From positions 572,710-636,709 of the forward strand of contig NZ_BMUG01000001.1 in the NCBI RefSeq assembly GCF_014650075.1: DNA of 64,000 bases. Reading direction: 5' to 3'. The position numbers were made by a program, and so were the translations under genes. Each line of letters begins with the position of its first letter. The stretch's first letter is position 1. The notes under the pieces were generated by a model. It worked only from the letters and a program-made list of their open reading frames with translations. It was not told the origin of the DNA and made no database searches. The DNA comes from Streptomyces microflavus (GTDB lineage Bacteria; Actinomycetota; Actinomycetes; Streptomycetales; Streptomycetaceae). Of the stretch, positions 34,586 to 45,586 are shown one piece after another.

Positions 34586-35650
34586 ATGACTCAGACACCC
34601 ACACAGCCGCAGGCGCGTGCCCAGATCCGGATTCCGGCCGCACACCCCATGGTGATGCTCCTCGGATCGGGTGACTCGCTGTTGCGCGTGATCGAAGAGG
34701 CCTTCCCGGCGGCCGACATCCATGTCCGGGGCAACGAGATCAGCGCCACGGGCGAGGCGGCCGACGTCGCCCTCATCCAACGCCTGTTCGACGAGATGAT
34801 GCTCGTGCTCCGCACCGGAGCGCCGATGACGGAGGACGCAGTGGAACGGTCGATCGCCATGCTCAGGGCGGCCGGCACCGGACAGGGAGAGCCCCAGGGC
34901 GAGACGCCCGCCGAGGTGCTGACGCAGAACATCCTCTCCAGCCGCGGCCGCACCATCCGCCCCAAGACGCTCAACCAGAAGCGGTACGTCGACGCGATCG
35001 ACGAGCACACGATCGTCTTCGGGATCGGCCCGGCGGGCACCGGCAAGACCTATCTCGCCATGGCCAAGGCGGTCCAGGCCCTGCAGTCCAAGCAGGTCAG
35101 CCGCATCATCCTGACCCGCCCCGCGGTCGAGGCGGGGGAGCGGCTCGGCTTCCTCCCGGGCACGCTCTTCGACAAGATCGACCCGTATCTGCGCCCGCTC
35201 TACGACGCCCTGCACGACATGCTCGACCCGGACTCGATCCCGCGGCTGATGGCGGCGGGCACGATCGAGGTGGCACCGCTGGCGTACATGCGCGGCCGAA
35301 CGTTGAATGACGCGTTCATCATCCTGGACGAGGCGCAGAACACCAGCGCCGAGCAGATGAAGATGTTCCTCACCCGCCTCGGCTTCGACTCCAAGATCGT
35401 CGTCACCGGTGACGTCACCCAGGTCGACCTGCCGAGCGGCACCAAGAGCGGGCTGCGGCAGGTCCAGGACATCCTGGAGGGCCTGGACGACGTGCACTTC
35501 TCCCGTCTCACCTCGCAGGATGTCGTCCGGCACAAGCTCGTCGGCCGTATCGTCGACGCGTACGAGAAGTACGACAGCCGAAACGGTCAACAGGACGGTC
35601 AGGCGGACGGCCGGGAAGACGGCCGACGCGACCGCCGAAAAGGGAAGTAG
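34586..35650 (+). CDS. phoH: PhoH-like ATPase
   Basis: The product is 354 residues. Walker A GPAGTGKT is at 148-155, Walker B is FIILDEAQN, and a charged C-terminal tail is repeated in Gln/Asp/Gly/Arg. PhoH-like proteins are RNA-associated ATPases, and a KH-like region precedes the ATPase core. It heads the operon phoH-ybeY-CBS protein-MmcQ; PhoH and YbeY act together in RNA metabolism in other bacteria. The ATG at 34586 has only a weak ribosome site. Confidence 0.94.
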   Translation: MTQTPTQPQARAQIRIPAAHPMVMLLGSGDSLLRVIEEAFPAADIHVRGNEISATGEAADVALIQRLFDEMMLVLRTGAPMTEDAVERSIAMLRAAGTGQGEPQGETPAEVLTQNILSSRGRTIRPKTLNQKRYVDAIDEHTIVFGIGPAGTGKTYLAMAKAVQALQSKQVSRIILTRPAVEAGERLGFLPGTLFDKIDPYLRPLYDALHDMLDPDSIPRLMAAGTIEVAPLAYMRGRTLNDAFIILDEAQNTSAEQMKMFLTRLGFDSKIVVTGDVTQVDLPSGTKSGLRQVQDILEGLDDVHFSRLTSQDVVRHKLVGRIVDAYEKYDSRNGQQDGQADGREDGRRDRRKGK

Positions 35651-35662
35651 TCGCAGCGCACC

Positions 35663-36160
35663 ATGTCGATCGATGTCAACAACGAGTCCGGAACCGAGGT
35701 CGACGAGCAGGCGATCCTCGACATCGCCCGCTACGCACTGGCCCGGATGCGGATCCACCCGCTGTCCGAGCTCTCGGTGATCGTGGTGGACACCGACGCC
35801 ATGGAGCAGCTGCACATCCAGTGGATGGACCTCCCCGGTCCGACCGACGTCATGTCCTTCCCGATGGACGAGCTCCGTCCGCCGGCCAAGGACGAGGAGG
35901 AGCCCCCGCAGGGGCTCCTCGGTGACATCGTGCTCTGCCCGGAGGTCGCGAAGAGGCAGGGCGAAGAGGCGCCGACGCAGCACTCCATGGACGAGGAGCT
36001 CCAGCTCCTGACCGTCCACGGGGTGCTGCACCTGCTGGGGTACGACCACGAGGAGCCGGACGAGAAGGCCGAGATGTTCGGCCTCCAGGCCGCCATCGTG
36101 GACGGCTGGCGCGGTGAGCACGGGCTCACCGGTGCGTCCCCCGCCCCCACCGTCTCGTGA
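35663..36160 (+). CDS. ybeY: Endoribonuclease YbeY (rRNA maturation factor)
   Basis: The product is 165 residues. The zinc motif [11 protein letters not shown] (HxxxHxxxxxH) lies near 119-129, and [11 protein letters not shown] precedes it. It takes part in 16S rRNA 3' maturation and ribosome quality control. It starts 12 bases after phoH, and its stop overlaps the next GTG (GTGA). Confidence 0.96.
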   Translation: MSIDVNNESGTEVDEQAILDIARYALARMRIHPLSELSVIVVDTDAMEQLHIQWMDLPGPTDVMSFPMDELRPPAKDEEEPPQGLLGDIVLCPEVAKRQGEEAPTQHSMDEELQLLTVHGVLHLLGYDHEEPDEKAEMFGLQAAIVDGWRGEHGLTGASPAPTVS

Positions 36161-37452
36161 TCGCGCCCCTGATCACCGGCGCCGTCCTGCTGGTCGTCGT
36201 CGGCTGGCTGGCCGCCTGCGCCGAGGCGGGCATCGCCCGTACGTCGAGTTTCCGGGCGGACGAGGCGGTCCGGGCCGGGCGGCGCGGCAGCGCGAAGCTG
36301 GCGCAGGTCGCCGCCGACCCGGTGCGCTATCTCAACGTCGCCCTGCTGGTGCGGGTCGCCTGCGAGATGTCGGCCGGGGTGCTGGTCACCTACGTCTGCC
36401 TGCAGAAGTTCCCGGAGACCTGGGAGGCGCTCGCCTTCGCGATGGGCGTGATGGTCCTCGTCAGCTATGTCGCCATCGGGGTCTCCCCGCGCACCATCGG
36501 CCGCCAGCACCCGCTGAACACGGCGACCGCCTCGGCGTACGTGCTGCTGCCGCTGGCCCGGATCATGGGCCCGATCCCGCAGCTGCTGATCCTCATCGGC
36601 AACGCGCTCACCCCCGGCAAGGGGTTCCGCAAGGGCCCGTTCGCCAGCGAGGCCGAGCTGCGCGCCATGGTCGACCTCGCGGAGGCGGAGTCGCTGATCG
36701 AGGACGACGAGCGCCGCATGGTGCACTCCGTCTTCGAGCTGGGCGACACCCTGGTGCGCGAGGTGATGGTGCCGCGCACCGACCTGGTCTCCATCGAGCG
36801 CTACAAGACGATCCGTCAGGCCCTCACCCTCGCCCTGCGCTCCGGCTTCTCCCGGATCCCGGTCACCGGGGAGAACGAGGACGACATCGTGGGGATCGTC
36901 TACCTCAAGGACCTGGTCCGCAAGACCCACATCAACCGCGAGTCCGAGGCCGACCCGGTCTCCACCGCGATGCGCCCGGCCGCCTTCGTCCCCGACACCA
37001 AGAACGCCGGGGACCTGCTGCGCGAGATGCAGCGGGACCGCAGCCATGTCGCCGTCGTCATCGACGAGTACGGCGGCACGGCGGGCATCGTCACCATCGA
37101 GGACATCCTGGAGGAGATCGTCGGCGAGATCACCGACGAGTACGACCGCGAGCTGCCGCCCGTCCAGGAGCTGGAGAACGGCTGCTACCGGGTCACCGCC
37201 CGGCTCGACATCGGGGACCTCGGCGACCTCTTCGGGCTCGACGAGTACGACGACGAGGACGTGGAGACCGTCGGCGGGCTGCTCGCCAAGGCGCTCGGCC
37301 GGGTCCCGATCGCCGGTGCGTCGGCCGTCGTAGAGCTGCCCGACAGCCGAAGGCTCCGGCTCACCGCCGAATCCCCGGCCGGCCGCCGGAACAAGATCGT
37401 CACGGTGCTGGTGGAGCCCGAGGAGAAGGAAGCGGAGACGGAGACGGTATGA
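36157..37452 (+). CDS. Hemolysin/CorC-type membrane protein with DUF21 and CBS domains
   Basis: The product is 431 residues. A DUF21/CNNM transmembrane part (about 1-140) is followed by paired CBS domains ([46 protein letters not shown]) and a C-terminal CorC/HlyC transporter-associated domain. These proteins are linked to magnesium/cobalt efflux. The start is GTG 36157 overlapping the ybeY stop; the 3' end overlaps the next ATG. Confidence 0.93.
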   Translation: MIAPLITGAVLLVVVGWLAACAEAGIARTSSFRADEAVRAGRRGSAKLAQVAADPVRYLNVALLVRVACEMSAGVLVTYVCLQKFPETWEALAFAMGVMVLVSYVAIGVSPRTIGRQHPLNTATASAYVLLPLARIMGPIPQLLILIGNALTPGKGFRKGPFASEAELRAMVDLAEAESLIEDDERRMVHSVFELGDTLVREVMVPRTDLVSIERYKTIRQALTLALRSGFSRIPVTGENEDDIVGIVYLKDLVRKTHINRESEADPVSTAMRPAAFVPDTKNAGDLLREMQRDRSHVAVVIDEYGGTAGIVTIEDILEEIVGEITDEYDRELPPVQELENGCYRVTARLDIGDLGDLFGLDEYDDEDVETVGGLLAKALGRVPIAGASAVVELPDSRRLRLTAESPAGRRNKIVTVLVEPEEKEAETETV

Positions 37453-37805
37453 CGCCCGAGCGGCTGCGCGCCTTCTGCCTGGAGTTCAACGCGAGCGTCG
37501 AGGAGTTCCCGTTCGGGCCCGAGACCTCGGTCTTCAAGGTGCTCGGCAAGCTCTTCGCCCTCACCGCCCTGGACGCGCGGCCGCTGACGGTCAACCTCAA
37601 GTGCGACCCGGACGAGGCCGTCCGGCTCCGCGAGGAGCACCCGGCGGCGATCGTGCCCGGCTGGCACATGAACAAGCGCCACTGGAACACGGTGACCGTC
37701 TCCGGCATCCCGGACAAGCTGCTGCGCGAGCTGATCGAGGACTCCTACGACCTGGTGGTCGCCGGACTCCCGAAGGCGGAGCGGCTGAAGCTGGACCGGC
37801 CGTAG
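37449..37805 (+). CDS. MmcQ/YjbR family DNA-binding protein
   Basis: The product is 118 residues with the CyaY-like fold of the MmcQ/YjbR family (LNVKCDP-type NLKCDPDEAVRLREE and PGWHMNKRHWNTV). The biochemical role is unknown, although DNA binding has been suggested for the family. ATG overlaps the preceding stop (ATGA), making it the fourth gene of the phoH operon. A 19-bp terminator follows. Confidence 0.9.
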   Translation: MTPERLRAFCLEFNASVEEFPFGPETSVFKVLGKLFALTALDARPLTVNLKCDPDEAVRLREEHPAAIVPGWHMNKRHWNTVTVSGIPDKLLRELIEDSYDLVVAGLPKAERLKLDRP

Positions 37806-37819
37806 GGAACACAGGAGTT

Positions 37820-37867
37820 ACGTGGACGGGCCCGCTCCTCCCCCGTGGGGAGCGGGCCCGTCCACGT
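37820..37867. terminator. Terminator shared by the phoH operon and the convergent MFS gene
   Basis: Perfect 19-bp inverted repeat (37820-37838 and 37849-37867) with a 10-base loop, between the MmcQ stop (37805) and the MFS stop (37881). Confidence 0.85.
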
Positions 37868-37880
37868 ACCGGCACAGGGG

Positions 37881-39305
37881 TCAGCTGCGCCGCAGCCCCG
37901 CCGCCACCGCCGCGCCCGCCGCCAGCAGGACGGCCGCCGCGATCGCCACCACCGTCCGTACGCCGTCGAACAGCCCGCCCTGCGTCGTCGCCAGCACCCC
38001 CAGCAGCGGGATGCCGACCGTCAGCCCCACCTGCTGGGTCGTGGTGACCAGACCGGTCGCGAGCCCCTGCTCCTCGTTCGGGACACCGGACGTCACGGTC
38101 AGGCCGTACGCGATGATCGCGCCCAGGTGGCACATGCTCGCCAGGGACACCGCCGCCGTCGCCAGCCAGACCCCCGCATCCGTGCCGAGCCCCAGCAGTG
38201 CACCGATGAACAGCCCCTGGCCCAGCAGCGACACCACCAGGGTCCGGCGCGCGCCGATCCGGCCGATCAGCCTCGGCGCGTACATCCCCGCCACCACCGA
38301 CAGCACGCCCTGCACCCCGAAGACGAGCCCGGTGGCGAACGGGGAGAGGCCCAGGACCTCCTGGAGGTAGAGCGTCAGGACGAAGACGACGGTGGACATC
38401 ATCGAGAAGGTGATGAGCCCGCCCAGATTGCCGAACGCCACCGTCCGCCGCCGCAGCATCGGCAGCGAGACCAGCGGGGCCGCCGCACGGGACTCCACGA
38501 CCACGAACGCGGCCAGCAGACCGACGCCGAGGACCAGGGCGACCAGCACGTCCGCGCGGCCGAAGCCGTGCTCCGCCGCCGTCGTCAGGGCGTAGATCAG
38601 CGCCAGCAGTCCGCCGGTGACGGCGACCGCGCCCGGTACGTCGAGCCGGGGACGGTCCGGCGTACGCGACTCCTCCAGCACCTTCGGGACCAGTACCAGC
38701 ACCACCACCGAGGCCACGGTCAGCAGGCCCATCGTGGAGCGCCAGCCCAGCGTGTCGGTGAGGACGCCGCCCGCCACCATGCCCACCGTGAAGCCGAGCG
38801 AGAGCAGGGTCCCGCTGATCCCGAGCGCCCGGTCCCGCAGCGGGCCCTCCGGGAACGTGGTGGTCAGCAGGGACATCCCGGTCGGCACGATCACCGCTGC
38901 CCCGAGGCCCTGGAGGGCCCGCCCGGCGAGGAAGGAGGCCGGGTCCCAGGCCAGGGTCGCCAGCAGCGAGGAGGAGCCGAAGAGGGTGAGCCCGGCGAGG
39001 AACAGCCGGCGCCGCCCGTACAGATCGGCGATCCTCCCGAACAGCAGCAGGAACCCGCCCGACGGCAGCGCGAACGCGGTCACCGCCCACTGGAGCCCCG
39101 AGGTGGAGAGCCCCAGATCCGCACCGAGGACGGGCAGGGCCACGTTCAGTACGGAGAAGTCGAGCGCCACCATGAACTGGGCGGCGCACAGCACGAAGAG
39201 GACGAGCCGGGCCCGGCCGGAGAGTCGTGCCGGGGGCGCGGGGGCAGGGGCCGGGGAGCGTGGGGGAGCCGAGGTGACAGGGGTTGCAGGGGTTTCGATC
39301 GCCAT
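37881..39305 (-). CDS. MFS drug-efflux-type transporter (DHA2-like, 14 helices)
   Basis: The product is 474 residues with about 14 hydrophobic segments and the motifs LDFSVLNVALPVLG, GRIADLYGRRRLF (motif A) and GxxxGPxxGG-like motif C in helix 5 (LSLGFTVGMVAGGVL). The N-terminal 30 residues are Pro/Ala-rich. DHA2 proteins export drugs or dyes by proton antiport. The ATG at 39305 is chosen over a GTG three codons upstream. It is divergent from an XRE regulator that probably controls it. Confidence 0.9.
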   Translation of the reverse strand: MAIETPATPVTSAPPRSPAPAPAPPARLSGRARLVLFVLCAAQFMVALDFSVLNVALPVLGADLGLSTSGLQWAVTAFALPSGGFLLLFGRIADLYGRRRLFLAGLTLFGSSSLLATLAWDPASFLAGRALQGLGAAVIVPTGMSLLTTTFPEGPLRDRALGISGTLLSLGFTVGMVAGGVLTDTLGWRSTMGLLTVASVVVLVLVPKVLEESRTPDRPRLDVPGAVAVTGGLLALIYALTTAAEHGFGRADVLVALVLGVGLLAAFVVVESRAAAPLVSLPMLRRRTVAFGNLGGLITFSMMSTVVFVLTLYLQEVLGLSPFATGLVFGVQGVLSVVAGMYAPRLIGRIGARRTLVVSLLGQGLFIGALLGLGTDAGVWLATAAVSLASMCHLGAIIAYGLTVTSGVPNEEQGLATGLVTTTQQVGLTVGIPLLGVLATTQGGLFDGVRTVVAIAAAVLLAAGAAVAAGLRRS

Positions 39306-39342
39306 GGCCCCCACCCTGCGGCGGCCGGAATATCCGTGGGGA

Positions 39343-39366
39343 GCGGGAACTTATCCTGTTGCCCGC
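39343..39366. promoter_or_regulatory. Imperfect inverted repeat in the MFS/XRE divergent spacer
   Basis: GCGGGAAC (39343-39350 region) and GTTGCCCGC (39358-39366) form an interrupted inverted repeat in a 98-base divergent spacer, a reasonable operator candidate for the neighbouring XRE regulator. Confidence 0.35.
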
Positions 39367-39403
39367 ACCACCAGGCAGGCGCACCACGACACAGGGGGAG
39401 TAC

Positions 39404-40327
39404 GTGGCCACACCGGCCCGGCAGGCGACGGACGGCACCAGAACCCGGCAGGCGACGGACGACACCAAGGCCCACCGGCTCGCGGAGCTGCGGGAGTTCC
39501 TCAGGAGCCGCCGGGCGCGCGTCACCCCGGCCGCCGCGGGCCTCCCGGACGGCGGCGCCCGCCGGCGTACGCCCGGTCTGCGCCGGGAGGAGGTCGCCGT
39601 CCTCGCGGGCGTCGGGGTCTCCTGGTACCAGTGGCTGGAGCAGGGCCGCGACATCACCGTCTCGCCGCAGGTGCTGGACGCCGTGGCCCGGGTGCTCCGC
39701 CTCAGCAGCGCCGAGCGCCGCCATCTGTACGTCCTCGCCGGGCTGAACGCGCCCCCGCTGGAGGTCGATCCGGCGCACGCCGACATGTGCGACGGGCTGA
39801 CCCGGCTGATCGAGGCGTGGATGCCGTACCCGGCTCACATCATGGACCGGTACTGGAACACCGTCCTCCACAACGACGCGGCCGCCGCGGTCCTCGGTAT
39901 GCGCCCCGGCATCCGGCAGAACTGCCTGATCGACTTCTTCACCGACCCGGTCTACCGGGCGCGGACCGGGCCGAGCTGGGCGGCGCTCGCCCCGCAGGTG
40001 GTGGCCCAGTTCCGGGCGGCCTGCTCCGAGTGCCCGGACGACGACGGCTTCCGGGCCGTCGTCGAGGAGGCGAAGGCGGTCAGCGAGCTCTTCGCCGAAC
40101 TGTGGGAGCGGCGCGACATCGTGCCCGCCGGGCAGAACCGCAAGGAGGTGGAGCACCCGCTCGTCGGGCGGCTGTTCCTGGAGGCGACCCAGCTGCGGGT
40201 GCCCGCCCGGCCGGACCTGGCGATCGTGCTGCACACCCCGCTGCCGGACACCGGGACCGAGGCCAGGCTCCAGTGGCTCGCCTCGCCCGAGGGGCGGCGC
40301 GGCTCGATGTACCCGGTGCCGGGGTGA
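39404..40327 (+). CDS. XRE-family transcriptional regulator with MmyB-like ligand-binding domain
   Basis: The product is 307 residues. A helix-turn-helix (about 30-90; TPGLRREEVAVLAGVGVSWY, WLEQGRDITVSP) precedes a MmyB-like PAS-type domain (DRYWNTVLHNDAAAAVLG, ending in LQWLASPEG), a family that binds fatty-acid-like or other small ligands. The GTG at 39404 has AGGGGGAG just upstream. Placed head-to-head with the MFS exporter, it is the obvious candidate regulator of that gene. Confidence 0.9.
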   Translation: MATPARQATDGTRTRQATDDTKAHRLAELREFLRSRRARVTPAAAGLPDGGARRRTPGLRREEVAVLAGVGVSWYQWLEQGRDITVSPQVLDAVARVLRLSSAERRHLYVLAGLNAPPLEVDPAHADMCDGLTRLIEAWMPYPAHIMDRYWNTVLHNDAAAAVLGMRPGIRQNCLIDFFTDPVYRARTGPSWAALAPQVVAQFRAACSECPDDDGFRAVVEEAKAVSELFAELWERRDIVPAGQNRKEVEHPLVGRLFLEATQLRVPARPDLAIVLHTPLPDTGTEARLQWLASPEGRRGSMYPVPG

Positions 40328-40365
40328 GTGGGCCCGCGCGGTCCGGTGCTTCGTATGCTCGTGCC

Positions 40366-40737
40366 ATGACCGACAGCACCGGCACCACCGACTCCACCGC
40401 CCTCGACGCCGAGGACCGCAAGATCGTCACCCTGGCGCGCAGCGCCCGCGCCCGCAACGGTGTGGCCGAGGGCGCCGCCGTACGGGACGAGACCGGACGT
40501 ACGTATGTGGCGGGCACCGTGGCGCTGGAGTCGCTGAAGCTGAGCGCCCTGCAGACCGCCGTCGCGATGGCGGTCGCCAGCGGTGCCACCTCGCTGGAGG
40601 CCGCGGCCGTCGTCTCCGCCGCCGAGACCCCCGCCGACGCCGACCGCGCCGCCGTACGGGACCTGGGCGGACCGGAGACGCCGGTGCTGCTCGCGGGCCC
40701 GGACGGCACCCTGCGGCTGCGGGTCACAGCGGGCTGA
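40366..40737 (+). CDS. Cytidine-deaminase-like protein lacking the zinc-site motifs
   Basis: The product is 123 residues, with the overall cytidine-deaminase N-terminal pattern (DRKIVTLARSARARNGVAEGAAVRD, RTYVAGTVALESL). Where active enzymes have His-Ala-Glu, this one reads LSALQTAVAMA, and the PCxxC motif is absent; it contains no cysteine at all. I infer a non-catalytic relative. In streptomycetes a similar gene precedes era. The ATG at 40366 lies 6 bases after TATGCT, so it is probably leaderless. Confidence 0.8.
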   Translation: MTDSTGTTDSTALDAEDRKIVTLARSARARNGVAEGAAVRDETGRTYVAGTVALESLKLSALQTAVAMAVASGATSLEAAAVVSAAETPADADRAAVRDLGGPETPVLLAGPDGTLRLRVTAG

Positions 40738-40866
40738 CGGGCCGGTCCGGGCGGCGGTTCCGTACGGCCTTCCGGCCCGTCCGCGGGGCCCTCCCGACCG
40801 GCCTTCCGGCGCGTCCGGGCGGACCGCTGTTCGGGAGTGCCGCCGCGATCGGGGAGAATGGTCGCC

Positions 40867-41832
40867 ATGAGCGCTCGCCCGAACCAAGAATCCGCTGCCC
40901 AGCAGACGGAGACCACCTCCCCCCACCGGGCCGGCTTCGCCTGCTTCGTGGGCCGCCCCAACGCGGGCAAGTCCACCCTGACGAACGCTCTGGTCGGTCA
41001 GAAGGTGGCGATCACCTCCAACCGCCCCCAGACCACCCGGCACACCGTGCGCGGCATCGTGCACCGGGACGACGCGCAGCTGATCCTGGTCGACACCCCC
41101 GGCCTCCACAAGCCGCGCACGCTCCTCGGCGAGCGGCTGAACGACGTGGTGCGCACCACCTGGGCAGAGGTCGACGTCATCGGCTTCTGCCTGCCCGCCG
41201 ACCAGAAGCTCGGTCCGGGCGACAAATACATCATCAAGGAGCTCGCGGGGATCAAGAAGACCCCCAAGATCGCCATCATCACCAAGACCGACCTGGTCGA
41301 GTCGAAGGCGCTGGCCGAACAGCTCCTCGCCGTCTCCGCGCTCTCCGACGAGCTCGGCTTCGAGTGGGCCGAGATCATCCCGGTCTCGGCGGTCAAGGAC
41401 CAGCAGGTCGGCCTGCTCGCCGACCTCATCGCACCCCTGCTCCCGGAGAGCCCGCCGCTCTACCCGGAGGGCGACCTCACCGACGAGCCGGAGATGGTCA
41501 TGGTCGCGGAGCTGATCCGCGAGGCCGCGCTGGAGGGCGTACGCGACGAGCTGCCGCACTCCATCGCGGTCGTCGTCGAGGAGATGCTGCCCCGCGAGAA
41601 CCGTCCGGCGGACAAGCCGCTGCTGGACATCCACGCCAACGTCTACATCGAGCGCCCGAGCCAGAAGGGCATCATCATCGGCCCGAAGGGCCAGCGGCTG
41701 AAGGACGTCGGCACCAAGTCCCGCAAGCACATCGAGGCGCTGCTCGGCACGCCGGTCTTCCTGGACCTGCATGTGAAGGTCGCGAAGGACTGGCAGCGCG
41801 ATCCCAAGCAGCTGCGCAAGCTCGGGTTCTAG
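40867..41832 (+). CDS. era: GTPase Era
   Basis: The product is 321 residues. G1 is GRPNAGKST at 29-37, G3 is DTPGLHK, G4 is TKTD, and a C-terminal KH domain contains IIIGPKGQRLKDVG. Era binds the 3' end of 16S rRNA and supports 30S assembly. The ATG at 40867 has GGGGAG at 40851-40856; the ATG at 40858 would sit too close to it. Confidence 0.97.
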   Translation: MSARPNQESAAQQTETTSPHRAGFACFVGRPNAGKSTLTNALVGQKVAITSNRPQTTRHTVRGIVHRDDAQLILVDTPGLHKPRTLLGERLNDVVRTTWAEVDVIGFCLPADQKLGPGDKYIIKELAGIKKTPKIAIITKTDLVESKALAEQLLAVSALSDELGFEWAEIIPVSAVKDQQVGLLADLIAPLLPESPPLYPEGDLTDEPEMVMVAELIREAALEGVRDELPHSIAVVVEEMLPRENRPADKPLLDIHANVYIERPSQKGIIIGPKGQRLKDVGTKSRKHIEALLGTPVFLDLHVKVAKDWQRDPKQLRKLGF

Positions 41833-41878
41833 GAGCCTCCTCCCGGGTTCCAGGAGCCTCCTGAAGAAAGCGCCGGTC

Positions 41879-42145
41879 TCACGCGCCCTCCTTGAGGATG
41901 CGTGAGACCAGCGTGCGCTGCGCCCCGGTCAGATCGGGGTCAGCGCAGTACACGGTGCGGTCCCCGACCGTGATCCGGTAGCGGAACCCGTCCGGCACCC
42001 CGGACGGCGGCGCGTCCGGGGTGGCGGCGAGGACCTCCTGGGCGAGCGACTCCCACTCCGTGGCGTCCTCCCGGCCCTCGGTGTCGACCTCGTGGTGGCG
42101 GGAGATGCCGGCGAAACCGCCGGTGCGGGTGACCTGAATCAGCAT
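41879..42145 (-). CDS. Emfourin-type protease inhibitor
   Basis: The product is 88 residues, beginning MLIQVTRTGGFAGISRHHEV, which matches the emfourin family of protealysin inhibitors, with a C-terminal half containing FRYRITVGDRTVYCADPDL. It lies 57 bases downstream of an M4 metalloprotease gene on the same strand, the arrangement known for protealysin-emfourin pairs. It should bind and block that protease in the cytoplasm. The ATG at 42145 has AGGA about 4 bases upstream. Confidence 0.85.
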   Translation of the reverse strand: MLIQVTRTGGFAGISRHHEVDTEGREDATEWESLAQEVLAATPDAPPSGVPDGFRYRITVGDRTVYCADPDLTGAQRTLVSRILKEGA

Positions 42146-42202
42146 GGGGTCCTGTCTAGCCGGGGCCGGTCGCGGGCTCAAGCCCGCCTCGCTCCGGCCC
42201 GC

Positions 42203-43282
42203 TCACTCCGCCGTGGGAACGCCCACCTCGGACCAGGCCTTCAGCACCGCCTCCCGCTCACCGCGCTCGCCGAAGCGGTCGCCCGCCGCCGCGACCGTCA
42301 GCCGGGCGAACTCGGCGAAGTCCGCGGTGGCCGTCAGCTCGCCGCCGGTCAGCACGTCGAACCAGATCTGCCCGGCCCGCTCCCAGGCGTTGCCGCCCAG
42401 CGCGGTGGCCAGGAGGTAGAAGGCGCGGTTCGGGATGCCGGAGTTGATGTGGACCCCGCCGTTGTCCTCCTCCGTCTCGACGTACTCCTCCATCGACGCG
42501 GGCTGCGGGTCCTTGCCGAGCACATCGTCGTCGTACGCCGTGCCGGGGGCCTTCATCGAGCGCAGGGCGTCCCCGCTGACCCGGGGCGCCAGCAGCCCCG
42601 CGCCGATCAGCCAGTCGGCCTGCTCGGCGCTCTGGCCCAGCGAGTACTGCTTGACCAGCGAGCCGAAGACGTCCGAGACGGACTCGTTGAGCGCGCCCGA
42701 CTGGCCCTCGTAGCGCAGGTTGGCGGTGTACTGGGTGAGGCCGTGGGCCAGTTCGTGGGCGATGACGTCGATGGCGTACGTGAAGTCGAGGAAGATCTCC
42801 CCGTCACCGTCGCCGAAGACCATCTGCTCGCCGTCGAAGAACGCGTTGTTGTACTCGTGGCCGTAGTGCACGGAGCCGATGAGCGGCAGGCCCTTGCCGT
42901 CGATCGAACTGCGCCCGTACGCGGAGAGCAGCAGTTCGAAGGTGGCGCCGAGTCCGGCGTACGCGCGGTTGACGCTGGCGTCCGAGGTCGGCTTCTGGCC
43001 CTCGTCACGGACCTGGCGGCCGGGCAGGGAGGTGCCGTTCTCGCAGTCGTACAGGGTGCGGTGGGGCTTGACGGGGACCGCGCCCGCCGTGGGGGTGGCG
43101 GGCGCGGCGGCCAGGGCCGTCAGCCGACGGCGGTTGCGGCGGAGGCCGTCGGCCTCCAGGGTGCGGCGGGCCGGATCGGCCAGCCGGGCGTCGCCGGAGT
43201 GCGACAGCTTGTCGAGGACGTGGGGCGGCACGATGGTGCAGAAGACAGGGTGGAGCCCGTCCTCATTGGTTCGAGGCTGCAT
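42203..43282 (-). CDS. Protealysin-like M4 metallopeptidase
   Basis: The product is 359 residues. It has zinc motif HELAH (His176, Glu177, His180), third ligand Glu200 (GALNESVSD) and catalytic His278 (NGGVHINSG). It has a short propeptide with a VPPHVL segment and no signal peptide, as in protealysin-like proteases that stay inside the cell or leave by an unusual route, unlike secreted thermolysins. Its inhibitor is encoded directly downstream. The ATG at 43282 is the first reasonable start. Confidence 0.92.
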   Translation of the reverse strand: MQPRTNEDGLHPVFCTIVPPHVLDKLSHSGDARLADPARRTLEADGLRRNRRRLTALAAAPATPTAGAVPVKPHRTLYDCENGTSLPGRQVRDEGQKPTSDASVNRAYAGLGATFELLLSAYGRSSIDGKGLPLIGSVHYGHEYNNAFFDGEQMVFGDGDGEIFLDFTYAIDVIAHELAHGLTQYTANLRYEGQSGALNESVSDVFGSLVKQYSLGQSAEQADWLIGAGLLAPRVSGDALRSMKAPGTAYDDDVLGKDPQPASMEEYVETEEDNGGVHINSGIPNRAFYLLATALGGNAWERAGQIWFDVLTGGELTATADFAEFARLTVAAAGDRFGERGEREAVLKAWSEVGVPTAE

Positions 43283-43401
43283 GACATCGACTGTGGCACT
43301 CCGTCACCGCCCTGTCACTGGTTGCGACGATGATTGACGAAATGGAGTGATGAGTCACCGTTTTCCCCTCATCGATGCCCGGTCCCGCATACTGATACGG
43401 A

Positions 43402-43431
43402 CCGACACCCCGGGCCACCCTCGGCTAGGCT
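43402..43431 (+). promoter_or_regulatory. Candidate leuA promoter
   Basis: CCGACA (43402-43407) and TAGGCT (43426-43431) with an 18-base spacer. The leader ATG is only 10 bases from the end of the -10, so the transcript would begin at or within a few bases of the leader peptide. Confidence 0.5.
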
Positions 43432-43440
43432 CGTCGCATC

Positions 43441-45380
<1,940 letters not shown>

Positions 45381-45440
45381 TCCGGCCGGGCGCCCCCTCG
45401 TACGGACGTCCGCTTTGACCCCGTACGTGAGCAGTCCCAG

Positions 45441-45473
45441 AACCCCGATCGCCCGCTCCGGGCGGTCGGGGTT
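45441..45473 (+). terminator. Terminator after leuA
   Basis: 15-bp stem (45441-45455 with 45459-45473, one wobble pair), 3-base loop, 60 bases past the stop. Confidence 0.75.
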
Positions 45474-45586
45474 CGGCCATATTCCGAGGGTTGTGGCTTC
45501 CGGGCTACTGACGCCCCCTCGCGCATGTGGCTAACATCACGTCCAACACACGGCAATGTTGCCGGAGCGTTACGGAGGTGTGCGAC

